A DNA stretch of 6,878 nt from Actinomycetota bacterium (GTDB lineage: Bacteria; Actinomycetota; Acidimicrobiia; Acidimicrobiales; Microtrichaceae). The stretch covers positions 1 to 6,878 of the forward strand of contig WLLG01000112.1 in assembly GCA_009700815.1 (NCBI GenBank), read 5' to 3'. Each line of letters begins with the position of its first letter. Position 1 is the first letter of the stretch. The notes under the pieces are model-generated. The model had not been told where the DNA came from and ran no database searches. It saw only the letters and a program-made list of their open reading frames with translations. Below, piece after piece: positions 1 through 5,281 of this stretch. A program made the translations under genes and the position numbers.

Positions 1-501
1 GGTTCCCGTCACGAGCTGATGCTTGGACAAGTTACGAAGGCGGAACCGCTCCCCCGGCTGGAAGATCACACCAGGTGAGCGAACCAGCTGAGACACCACG
101 ACACGCTCGGTGCCGTTGATGATGAAGGTGCCCTTCTCGGTCATCATGGGGAAGTCACCCATGAACACCGTCTGCTCTTTAATCTCGCCAGTAGTGGCGT
201 TCATAAAGCGAGCCCTAGCGAAGATGGGCGCAGAGTAGGTCATGTCCTTCTCTTTGCACTCCTCCACAGTGAACTTCGGAGGCGGCCGCAGGTCCTCATC
301 AAAGGGATCGAACTCCAACTCCAAACTCAGAGTCTCGGTGAAGTCCTTAATCGGCGAGATATCTTTGAAGGCATCGGCGAGACCATGCTCGACGAACCAA
401 TCAAAGGATTTCCTTTGGATTGCGATGAGATCTGGTAGTTCGAGTACCTCATCAAGGTTGGCAAACGAATAACGATCACGGATGGTGACGCGTGAAGACA
501 A
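1..501 (-). CDS. rpoB: DNA-directed RNA polymerase subunit beta, N-terminal part (runs off left edge)
   Basis: This is the start of the beta subunit of RNA polymerase, part of the catalytic core and the site of rifampicin binding in the full protein. The 167 visible codons cover only the N-terminal protrusion/lobe region. Recognisable stretches, in order, are RYSFANLDEVLELPDLIAIQ, the SFDWFV segment, DISPIKDFTETL, YSAPIFARARF, MGDFPMMTEKGTFIINGTER and VVVSQLVRSPGV, all highly conserved in bacterial RpoB. The start is taken as TTG at 499-501. An in-frame TAA lies two codons upstream (505-507), no ATG or GTG occurs before the conserved region, and a GGGAG ribosome-binding site sits at 508-512 with 6-base spacing. 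The gene lies downstream of rplJ-rplL, its usual place, with its own candidate promoter in the gap. The rifampicin-resistance cluster is outside the window. Confidence 0.97.
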   Translation of the reverse strand, partial: MSSRVTIRDRYSFANLDEVLELPDLIAIQRKSFDWFVEHGLADAFKDISPIKDFTETLSLELEFDPFDEDLRPPPKFTVEECKEKDMTYSAPIFARARFMNATTGEIKEQTVFMGDFPMMTEKGTFIINGTERVVVSQLVRSPGVIFQPGERFRLRNLSKHQLVTGT

Positions 502-507
502 AACTTA

Positions 508-512
508 CTCCC
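508..512 (-). promoter_or_regulatory. Ribosome-binding site fixing the TTG start of rpoB
   Basis: The transcript reads GGGAG, then 6 bases, then TTG. It is the only purine-rich site placed to serve an rpoB start, and it decides in favour of the TTG at 499-501. The TAA stop in the rpoB frame lies inside the spacer at 505-507, so no start further upstream is possible. Confidence 0.75.
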
Positions 513-614
513 AGTGGATGCAAGAGAGTGGTGGGTATGGACTGTGTCTGGGACGCGAACCGCTCAGCAGAAATTTTCTGAAGAGGGGCGAACAGCAGAG
601 CACGGCAACCTACT

Positions 615-643
615 AGAGTATGCGCGCTGTTCATTCAGGTCAA
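615..643 (-). promoter_or_regulatory. Candidate sigma-70/SigA promoter for rpoB inside the rplL-rpoB gap
   Basis: Read on the minus strand there is a TTGACC -35 element (638-643), an exactly 17-base spacer, and a TACTCT -10 element (615-620) that fits the TANNNT form common in actinobacteria. Transcription would begin near 608, giving an rpoB leader of about 107 bases. It lies downstream of the long hairpin at 697-749, so it would supply rpoB message not subject to that hairpin. The match is good, but activity is inferred. Confidence 0.55.
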
Positions 644-696
644 GACGGGGTTTGAACTCTCTGGAAACGGCACAAGAAATTGCAGCCAATCGGACG

Positions 697-749
697 CGCA
701 ACGGGAGCATTCTCGACCGATTAGCCGGCGAGAACACTCCCGAATTGCG
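697..749 (-). promoter_or_regulatory. Long hairpin between rplL and rpoB (RNase III-type processing site or attenuator)
   Basis: In the transcript, a 14-base arm (729-742) pairs with 702-715, with two G-U wobbles and no mismatch. After a 2-base bulge (743-744), CGCAA at 745-749 pairs with UUGCG at 697-701, giving 19 base pairs in all. Three further pairs are possible inside the 13-base loop. The hairpin begins about 40 bases after the rplL stop. No U-run follows it, so it is not an ordinary intrinsic terminator. E. coli has an attenuator and an RNase III cleavage site in the same gap, which makes processing the more likely role here. Confidence 0.6.
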
Positions 750-790
750 AACGCTAGTGCCCGTTCAGAGCATGTAATCGAGATGAACTC

Positions 791-1174
791 TTACTTGATC
801 TCGACAGTTGCGCCGGCACCCTCAAGGGATTCCTTTGCCTTTTCTGCGTCATCCTTAGAGACACCCTCAAGGACTTCCTTGGGAGCGGACTCGACAAGGT
901 CCTTGGCCTCTTTGAGTCCGAGGCTGGTGAGCCCACGGACCTCTTTGATGACCTGGATCTTCTTGTCACCGGCTTCGACGAGAACTACGTCAAATGAGGT
1001 CTTCTCTTCTTCTTCTTCAGCTGCTCCCCCGCCACCGGCAGGTGCTGCTGCTGCAGCAGCAACAGGTGCTGCAGCAGTGACGCCGAAGCGCTCTTCGAAT
1101 GCAGTGAGCAATTCTGAAAGCTCAAGCACGGTCAGGTTTGAGATCGAATCAAGGATCTCTTCATTGGTAGCCAT
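791..1174 (-). CDS. rplL: 50S ribosomal protein L7/L12
   Basis: L12 forms the mobile stalk of the large ribosomal subunit. It binds L10 as dimers and recruits and stimulates translational GTPases. The 127-residue length is normal. Residues 1 to about 33 are the N-terminal dimerisation and L10-binding helices (ILDSISNLTVLELSELLTAF). Residues 34 to about 59 are the flexible Ala/Gly hinge, which ends in a run of five Glu. The rest is the globular C-terminal domain, with the conserved KKIQVIKEVRGLTSLGLKEA segment and the typical VEIK end. The start ATG lies 5 bases after the rplJ stop. Its GAGGAG ribosome-binding site (1183-1188, spacing 8) is part of the last Glu codons of rplJ, so the two genes are co-transcribed and probably translationally linked. 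The acidic end of the hinge is somewhat unusual but compatible with function. Confidence 0.98.
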   Translation of the reverse strand: MATNEEILDSISNLTVLELSELLTAFEERFGVTAAAPVAAAAAAPAGGGGAAEEEEEKTSFDVVLVEAGDKKIQVIKEVRGLTSLGLKEAKDLVESAPKEVLEGVSKDDAEKAKESLEGAGATVEIK

Positions 1175-1179
1175 GTGTC

Positions 1180-1953
1180 TTACTCCTCTTCAGCAGCGGC
1201 ATCTGCCGCTGTTTCGTTGTCGTCTTGTGCAACTACTGAATCTTCAGCAGGTGTTTCGGGGGTTTCTTCAGGTGCCTCATCTGCAACTTCTGCAGTGGCC
1301 TCTTCAGCTGCCTCGGGGGTAGCTGTTTCTTCGGTAGCTGTGTCTTCAGCAGTTGGCTCAGGAGCCGCTACTTCTTCAACAACTTCTTCGGCAACGGGTG
1401 CACCAGCGGCGCCTCCGGCATCGATCAGCGCTTTGAGCCCATAGGCAAAGCTGGCAGGAATTGCTTGCAACAGTGACGCGAATTCACGCATCGGTGCTGC
1501 GATCCCGCCGGCCAACCTAGACAGCAACTCTTCACGAGGCGCAACGCTTGCGAGTGCTTTTGCACTTTCTGCATTGAGCACATGTGTTCCAAGTAGGCCG
1601 CCTTTGATGATGAGCAACGGGTTTGCCTTAGCAAATGCCTGCAACGCCTTGGCAACCATTACTGCGTCACCGGGCGTGCCATCGGGCTTTTGACCAACAA
1701 ATGCGATGGCCGTTGGACCAACTAGGTCATCCTCGAAGCTTTGATCGACCTCAAGATCCTTGGTTGCGAGTCGAACAAGCGTGTTCTTGTACACACGGTA
1801 TTCGCCCCCAACTGCGCTCAGTGATGCGCGCAGTTCAGCAAGATTCTGTACGGTCAATCCCCGATATTCAGTAAACAGCACTGCATCTGAGGACTCGAAC
1901 TTCTCTCGGACCTCATCAACTACTGCAACCTTGTCAGGTCGTGGATTTTCCAT
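1180..1953 (-). CDS. rplJ: 50S ribosomal protein L10 with long acidic C-terminal extension
   Basis: L10 anchors the L12 dimers to 23S rRNA at the stalk base and usually represses its own operon. The ATG at 1951-1953 is chosen because AGGAGG (1959-1964) sits 5 bases before it. A GTG two codons upstream (1957-1959) overlaps that site and cannot be used with it. The protein is then 257 residues, against roughly 165-180 in most bacteria. Residues 1 to about 115 are the globular RNA-binding domain (AVLFTEYRGLTVQNLAELR, YRVYKNTLVRLA, LVGPTAIAF). Residues about 130-178 include the helical L12-docking part (APMREFASLLQAIPASFAYG). Residues 181-257 form a low-complexity Ala/Glu/Thr/Pro tail with about 27 acidic residues and no Lys or Arg. 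The tail is probably disordered and its function is unknown. The reading frame is intact, so the tail is not an artefact of a lost stop within this window. Confidence 0.97.
   Translation of the reverse strand: MENPRPDKVAVVDEVREKFESSDAVLFTEYRGLTVQNLAELRASLSAVGGEYRVYKNTLVRLATKDLEVDQSFEDDLVGPTAIAFVGQKPDGTPGDAVMVAKALQAFAKANPLLIIKGGLLGTHVLNAESAKALASVAPREELLSRLAGGIAAPMREFASLLQAIPASFAYGLKALIDAGGAAGAPVAEEVVEEVAAPEPTAEDTATEETATPEAAEEATAEVADEAPEETPETPAEDSVVAQDDNETAADAAAEEE
1183..1188 (-). promoter_or_regulatory. rplL ribosome-binding site embedded in the rplJ 3' end
   Basis: The transcript reads GAGGAG 8 bases before the rplL ATG. These bases also encode the final two Glu residues of L10. Ribosomes finishing rplJ therefore cover the rplL initiation site. 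A 7-bp hairpin (1194-1211) lies just 5 bases upstream. Confidence 0.8.
1194..1211 (-). promoter_or_regulatory. Small hairpin just upstream of the rplL ribosome-binding site
   Basis: In the mRNA, CAGCGGC and GCCGCTG form a perfect 7-bp stem around an AGAT loop, within the last codons of rplJ and 5 bases before the rplL ribosome-binding site. It may keep the site open or act as a standby structure. L12 is made in several-fold excess over L10, so rplL needs efficient independent initiation. The pairing is seen directly; the role is an inference. Confidence 0.35.
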
Positions 1954-1958
1954 TGACA

Positions 1959-1964
1959 CCTCCT
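1959..1964 (-). promoter_or_regulatory. Strong rplJ ribosome-binding site that decides the start
   Basis: The transcript reads AGGAGG, then 5 bases, then ATG. It overlaps the upstream in-frame GTG, excluding that longer start. A complementary CCTCC lies at 1978-1982, 14 bases further upstream, so the site can be masked by a small hairpin. Confidence 0.85.
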
Positions 1965-2140
1965 CTCAATCTGTTCGGGAGGATCGGGCGCCGCAAAGCG
2001 GACGCCCCCCTCGACCGAACTGGTCGGGTGTACTGGAGTATCCACCTACCCAGGCGAACCAGTGACGGTCCTTTCAGATCCTGCAATCAACGCAAGCGCT
2101 CACTGCGGGATTCACCTTGGGGTCTTTGGCGAAGCAAGAT
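1965..2140 (-). promoter_or_regulatory. Probable L10 leader: autoregulatory mRNA region of the rplJ operon
   Basis: This 5' untranslated region contains GCCAAAGACCCCAAGGTG (2113-2130), which resembles the conserved AAGAC...GGTG segment of known L10 leaders as I remember the family, and a downstream GCAGG. Nearer the gene are two clear hairpins. One has 5 bp, CGACC/GGTCG, at 2012-2026. The other is very stable, GGGCG-CCGC / GCGG-CGCCC with a UUU loop and one bulged base, at 1986-2007. No U-run follows, so it is not a plain terminator. Control by L10-L12 binding, through folding that masks the rplJ ribosome-binding site, is the expected mechanism. A covariance-model search was not possible. Confidence 0.55.
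1986..2007 (-). promoter_or_regulatory. Very stable GC-rich hairpin in the rplJ leader
   Basis: The arms GGGCG and CCGC pair with GCGG and CGCCC around a UUU loop, with one bulged U: nine pairs, eight or more of them G-C. It ends 22 bases before the AGGAGG site. It is probably a structural element of the leader that separates the L10-binding part from the ribosome-binding site region. Confidence 0.55.
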
Positions 2141-2182
2141 CCTCGGTTGTATTTCTGTACTGCTGTATTTACTAACCCGTGC

Positions 2183-2207
2183 ACTCTAGAGCGATTGCTG
2201 TATCTCG
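2183..2207 (-). promoter_or_regulatory. Weak candidate promoter region for the rplJ-rplL operon
   Basis: Because the gene upstream of rplJ is divergent, the operon promoter must lie in the 1954-2252 gap or just inside the kinase gene. The best TANNNT hexamer on the minus strand is TAGAGT (2183-2188). TTGGCG lies 19 bases upstream of it, which is a loose -35 at a long spacing. It would give a leader of over 200 bases. Support is weak and the exact site is uncertain. Confidence 0.25.
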
Positions 2208-2240
2208 CGCCAAAACAGTTCCTCGGCTAGCCGCTAGGTC

Positions 2241-2246
2241 TACCTT
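2241..2246 (+). promoter_or_regulatory. Candidate -10 box for a leaderless kinase transcript
   Basis: TACCTT fits the TANNNT consensus. It sits at positions -12 to -7 relative to the A of the kinase ATG, where a -10 box must lie if transcription starts at the ATG itself. No canonical ribosome-binding site precedes that ATG. No good -35 match is seen 16-18 bases upstream. A 10-bp perfect palindrome, CGGCTAGCCG (2224-2233), occupies the spacer and could be an operator, although such palindromes also arise by chance. Confidence 0.4.
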
Positions 2247-2252
2247 GAGCGG

Positions 2253-3869
2253 ATGCACGCAATTGGAATTGACGTCGGGTCTACAAATCTGAAACTTGTT
2301 CTCGTAGACGACAGCGGTCAAATACATGCTTCGACGAGCCGGCCACTGACAACGCTTCATGAGGGTGCCGCTGTTACTCAGGACGCCGAGCAGATTTGGA
2401 TCGGCGTACGAGATGCGATTCAAGAGATCACCCATGCCCAGCCTGATCGATCCCGCAGCATCGCAAGCATTGGGGTCTGCAGTCAGTATTCCTCGATTGT
2501 TGGCGTGGATGCTCAAGGGGCCGTGACGAGTGAGCTGCTTATGTACCTGGACCATCGCGGTGACGATCTGTGCTGGTCGGTCATGGAACGCCATGAGCAG
2601 GCCTTTGAGATTTTTGTCGACCGGCATGGGATTCCACCCATCGGTGGCGGGTTATCCCTGGCGCATTTGCTGCATATTCAGATCGAACAGCCTCAGATCC
2701 ACGAGCAGACTGCCACCTATCTCGAGGTCATGGATTTCATCAACCTTCGCCTGACCGGGCGTGCAGCTGCTACTCAGTGCACCATGTTTGCCTCACAACT
2801 GTGTGACAACCGAGTTGTTGGAACAACCGAGTACGACGCCGATTTAGTCGCCATGACGGGAGTTGACCCCAACAAACTCCCAGTGCTCATTGGTGTGGAT
2901 GACATCGTGGGCCAGGTCCCAGCCGATCTAGCCGAGCAACTTGGTTTACCCACTTCAGTTTCGGTGCGAGCGGGAATGAACGACACTCAGGCAGGCGCAT
3001 TTGCAACGGGCGTACTGCAAGGCCGAGAGCAAGTTTCTGATAGCGGAGTGAATTCAGCAGTCTCGAATTCAGCAGTCTCGAATTCAGCAGTCTCGAATTC
3101 AGGACTGCAGTGTGGCCTGATGATTGGCACCACAGCTGTGCTCGTGGACTCACTGGACGGGCATCGAGTTGATCTTGATCACGAAGTGCTCGCCATGCCG
3201 GCCCCCGTGCAAGGTCGCCATGTGGTGATGGCCGAGAACGGCATCTCTGGAGCCGCCGTGGAACACACGCTCAACCTGCTTCGGCCACAAGGCGAACGAA
3301 CCAGCAGTGCTACTCCGATCAAACAGGGTCCGTTTGATGAACTTGAGTGGGCTCTGACACAGTCGCAGCCAGGATCCGACGGACTGCTGTTCTTGCCTTG
3401 GCTGGCCGGGTCCATGTCGCCACGTGCCGAAACCGCACAACGTGGCGGATTTATAGGCCTGTCGCTGAGCACCACTCGAGAATCACTGCTGCGCTCCGTT
3501 GTCGAAGGAACAGCGCACAACCTTCGCTGGCTACTCCCGGCTGTAGAAGGCCTTACTGGAACCACCTGCGAAGAAATCGTGTTCGGCGGAGGGGCCGCAC
3601 GCTCTGCTGGCTGGGCCCAGGTGCTAGCCGATGTTCTGAACCGACGGGTACGCGTGCTATCGGACCCTGAGTTTGCAGCAGCGACTGCTGTTGGAATGGT
3701 TGCCTTGTACAGATCTCAGGGAGAGGACCCTACCGAAGTTCGACTCGACCAAGCCGCTAGCTACACGCCGCGCAGCGAGTACCACGAGATATACGAGCGT
3801 GCGCAAATTCAATTCCAAGCCGCGTTCACAAACCACCTCTCTATCTGCGAAGCTTTGAGCCATGAGTGA
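2253..3869 (+). CDS. FGGY-family carbohydrate kinase (xylulokinase-like), substrate unknown
   Basis: FGGY kinases transfer phosphate from ATP to a sugar or polyol hydroxyl in the cytoplasm. The 538 residues show the full two-domain actin-like fold. The N-terminal IGIDVGSTNLKLVLVD (4-19) is the phosphate-binding strand-turn. VCSQYSS and YLDHRGDDL (about 75-106) form the substrate side. GMNDTQAGA (241-249) carries the expected catalytic Asp244. MIGTTAVL (290-297) is the second phosphate loop, and FGGGAARSAGWAQVLADVL (444-462) is the C-terminal adenosine-site signature. Residues about 260-286, between the two domains, hold an insertion containing three exact NSAVS repeats. The ATG start places the first beta strand at residue 3, as expected for the family, and the leader appears to be absent. 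The gene overlaps the lyase gene downstream by 8 bases, implying one operon. The family has many substrates (xylulose, ribulose, glycerol, erythritol, AI-2), and the sequence alone does not say which applies here. Confidence 0.9.
   Translation: MHAIGIDVGSTNLKLVLVDDSGQIHASTSRPLTTLHEGAAVTQDAEQIWIGVRDAIQEITHAQPDRSRSIASIGVCSQYSSIVGVDAQGAVTSELLMYLDHRGDDLCWSVMERHEQAFEIFVDRHGIPPIGGGLSLAHLLHIQIEQPQIHEQTATYLEVMDFINLRLTGRAAATQCTMFASQLCDNRVVGTTEYDADLVAMTGVDPNKLPVLIGVDDIVGQVPADLAEQLGLPTSVSVRAGMNDTQAGAFATGVLQGREQVSDSGVNSAVSNSAVSNSAVSNSGLQCGLMIGTTAVLVDSLDGHRVDLDHEVLAMPAPVQGRHVVMAENGISGAAVEHTLNLLRPQGERTSSATPIKQGPFDELEWALTQSQPGSDGLLFLPWLAGSMSPRAETAQRGGFIGLSLSTTRESLLRSVVEGTAHNLRWLLPAVEGLTGTTCEEIVFGGGAARSAGWAQVLADVLNRRVRVLSDPEFAAATAVGMVALYRSQGEDPTEVRLDQAASYTPRSEYHEIYERAQIQFQAAFTNHLSICEALSHE
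3051..3102 (+). repeat. 15-bp in-frame minisatellite in the kinase gene (3 full units plus 7 bases)
   Basis: The unit AATTCAGCAGTCTCG occurs three times without a mismatch (3051-3065, 3066-3080, 3081-3095), followed by a partial AATTCAG (3096-3102). Being 15 bases long and in frame, it encodes NSAVS three times (residues 267-281), followed by NSG. Perfect identity at synonymous positions points to recent slippage. Gain or loss of units would keep the frame. Confidence 0.97.
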
Positions 3870-5253
3870 CTATCCATACGCCGAACGTTTCACTGTCAAT
3901 CGTCAATTGCCTGAGCACGGAAGAGACCGTTCAGAGATTCTGGCCGAGCTACAGCAGATGGCTGTCGAGGAAGATAGTCCTTGGGAGACTGGCCAAGTCT
4001 CTGGCTCGTACTACTGCGGAGACCGTGAGCACTACGAATACATGACCAAGGCCTTCGGCCTGTTTGGTCACGTCAACGCACTACAACGCGATGTCTGTCC
4101 CAGCGCCACCAAGTTCGAGGGCGAGATCATCGCGATGACGCTCGACATGTTGCATGCCGAGGCTGTAACTGACACAACACCCGCTGGCATTGTGACGAGC
4201 GGCGGCACGGCCAGCATCACGCACGCCATGCTTGCCTACCGAGAGCAAGCTCGCGATGACCGCGGCATCATTCACCCCAACGTGGTCAAGCCCGAAAGTG
4301 CGCATGCCGCTTTCGACAAAGCCTGCCACCTGTTTGGCATTGAGCTTCGCGTTGCCCCGATCAACCCAGAGACTGGCACTGTTGAGTTAGATGCAGTGGC
4401 CAACCTGATGGATGATCAGACCATTGCAATCGTGGGATCGGCTTGCACCTATGGCCATGGCGTGGTTGACCCCATAGCCGAGCTTGGGCAACTGGCGCTG
4501 AGCCATGGGACCGGCCTGCACGTGGACGGTTGTCTCGGCGGATTCATCCTGCCTTGGGGACAAGAACTGGGATACGACATCCCACTATTCGACTTCCGGG
4601 TACCAGGAGTGACCAGCATCAGTGCAGATACGCACAAGTACGGCTACGGCTTGAAGGGGTCCTCTGTGCTTGCCGTTCGAGACAAGGCACTTCGCAACTC
4701 GCAGTACTTCTATCTCACTGATTGGACTGGCGGAAAGTACTGCTCACCCGGCATGGACGGCTCTCGTTCGCTTGGACTACTCGCAGCAACTTGGGCATCC
4801 ATGGTTGCCTACGGCAAGGACGGCTACTTGTCGCACGCCAAAGCAATCTTCTCTACGGCCGACAAGATGAAGGCCGCAGTCACCTCCCATTCTGAGCTAC
4901 GGATCATCGGCGCTCCAACCTTCTGCTTCGCTTTCACTTCCGATCTGTTCGACATTTATCACGTCAATGACTTCATGCGGTTGCGAGGATGGCGGTTCAA
5001 CGGGCAGCAGTACCCCAACTCGATCCACATGGCTGTGACAGGACCACAAACCCAGCCCGGTCTCGCCGAGAAGTTTGCTGCTGACCTTGATGAGGCAGTG
5101 CAGTACGCGGTTGAGCGCAAGGACGAACCAGCGGGAAGCGCTGCGATCTATGGCGGGGTCAGCGGCGGAATCACCGATGAGGCTGATGAGTTCATCAAGG
5201 TAGTCATGGCCGACATGATGGACACCCAACAATCGCTTCCCCCACTGGTCTGA
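3862..5253 (+). CDS. PLP-dependent lyase, sphingosine-1-phosphate lyase-like (group II decarboxylase fold)
   Basis: Sphingosine-1-phosphate lyases use PLP to cleave a phosphorylated 2-amino-3-hydroxy compound into an aldehyde and phosphoethanolamine. The 463 residues show this subgroup's marks in order: GQVSGSYYCGD (44-54, compare SGxVYxGD), a VNALQRDVCPS segment (71-81), TSGGTASI (112-119, PLP phosphate contact), SAHAAFDKA (146-154, His148 stacking on the ring), GLHVDGCLGGF (218-228, Asp222 for the pyridine nitrogen) and SISADTHKYGYGLKGSS (252-268) with the Schiff-base Lys259. The CLGGF and DTHKYG...KGSS patterns favour this subgroup over glutamate or aromatic amino acid decarboxylases. It lacks the membrane helix of the eukaryotic enzymes, so it is cytosolic. 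Two differences stand out: TASI in place of the usual TESI, and GLKGSS in place of APKGSS. The start overlaps the end of the kinase gene (ATGAGTGA), with only a weak ribosome-binding site, so coupled translation is likely. The true substrate may be a sugar-like amino alcohol; decarboxylation cannot be excluded. Confidence 0.85.
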   Translation: MSDYPYAERFTVNRQLPEHGRDRSEILAELQQMAVEEDSPWETGQVSGSYYCGDREHYEYMTKAFGLFGHVNALQRDVCPSATKFEGEIIAMTLDMLHAEAVTDTTPAGIVTSGGTASITHAMLAYREQARDDRGIIHPNVVKPESAHAAFDKACHLFGIELRVAPINPETGTVELDAVANLMDDQTIAIVGSACTYGHGVVDPIAELGQLALSHGTGLHVDGCLGGFILPWGQELGYDIPLFDFRVPGVTSISADTHKYGYGLKGSSVLAVRDKALRNSQYFYLTDWTGGKYCSPGMDGSRSLGLLAATWASMVAYGKDGYLSHAKAIFSTADKMKAAVTSHSELRIIGAPTFCFAFTSDLFDIYHVNDFMRLRGWRFNGQQYPNSIHMAVTGPQTQPGLAEKFAADLDEAVQYAVERKDEPAGSAAIYGGVSGGITDEADEFIKVVMADMMDTQQSLPPLV

Positions 5254-5281
5254 TCTCTCGGACTGAACGGACTGCCTGTAG

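Noticed and set aside
568..580. Near-palindrome CAGAAATTTTCTG in the rpoB leader
   Set aside because: Only five pairs with a 3-base loop of weak A-T content; too small to claim as a terminator or operator.
647..659. tRNA T-loop-like sequence (GTTCAAACCCC on the minus strand)
   Set aside because: The flanking 5-base arms do not pair, and no acceptor, D or anticodon arms are found nearby.
514..777. Plus-strand open frame of 87 codons in the rplL-rpoB gap
   Set aside because: It is antisense to the gap that carries the hairpin and promoter. The translation resembles no known protein, has no ribosome-binding site, and is rich in residues typical of a chance frame.
1175..1444. Plus-strand Ser/Ala-rich open frame of 89 codons
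   Set aside because: It is the antisense image of the low-complexity Ala/Glu tail of L10; repetitive codons on one strand create a long open frame on the other.
1957..1959. GTG as the rplJ start, two codons before the ATG
   Set aside because: It overlaps the AGGAGG ribosome-binding site itself; the ATG at 1951-1953 has correct spacing.
2148..2203. Three TGTAT-containing short repeats in the rplJ-kinase gap
   Set aside because: Seven bases or fewer with irregular spacing in an A/T-rich promoter region; compatible with chance.
2172..2627. Minus-strand open frame of 151 codons across the kinase start
   Set aside because: It lies opposite the conserved FGGY N-terminal domain. The translation has no recognisable family features, and it would block the rplJ control region.
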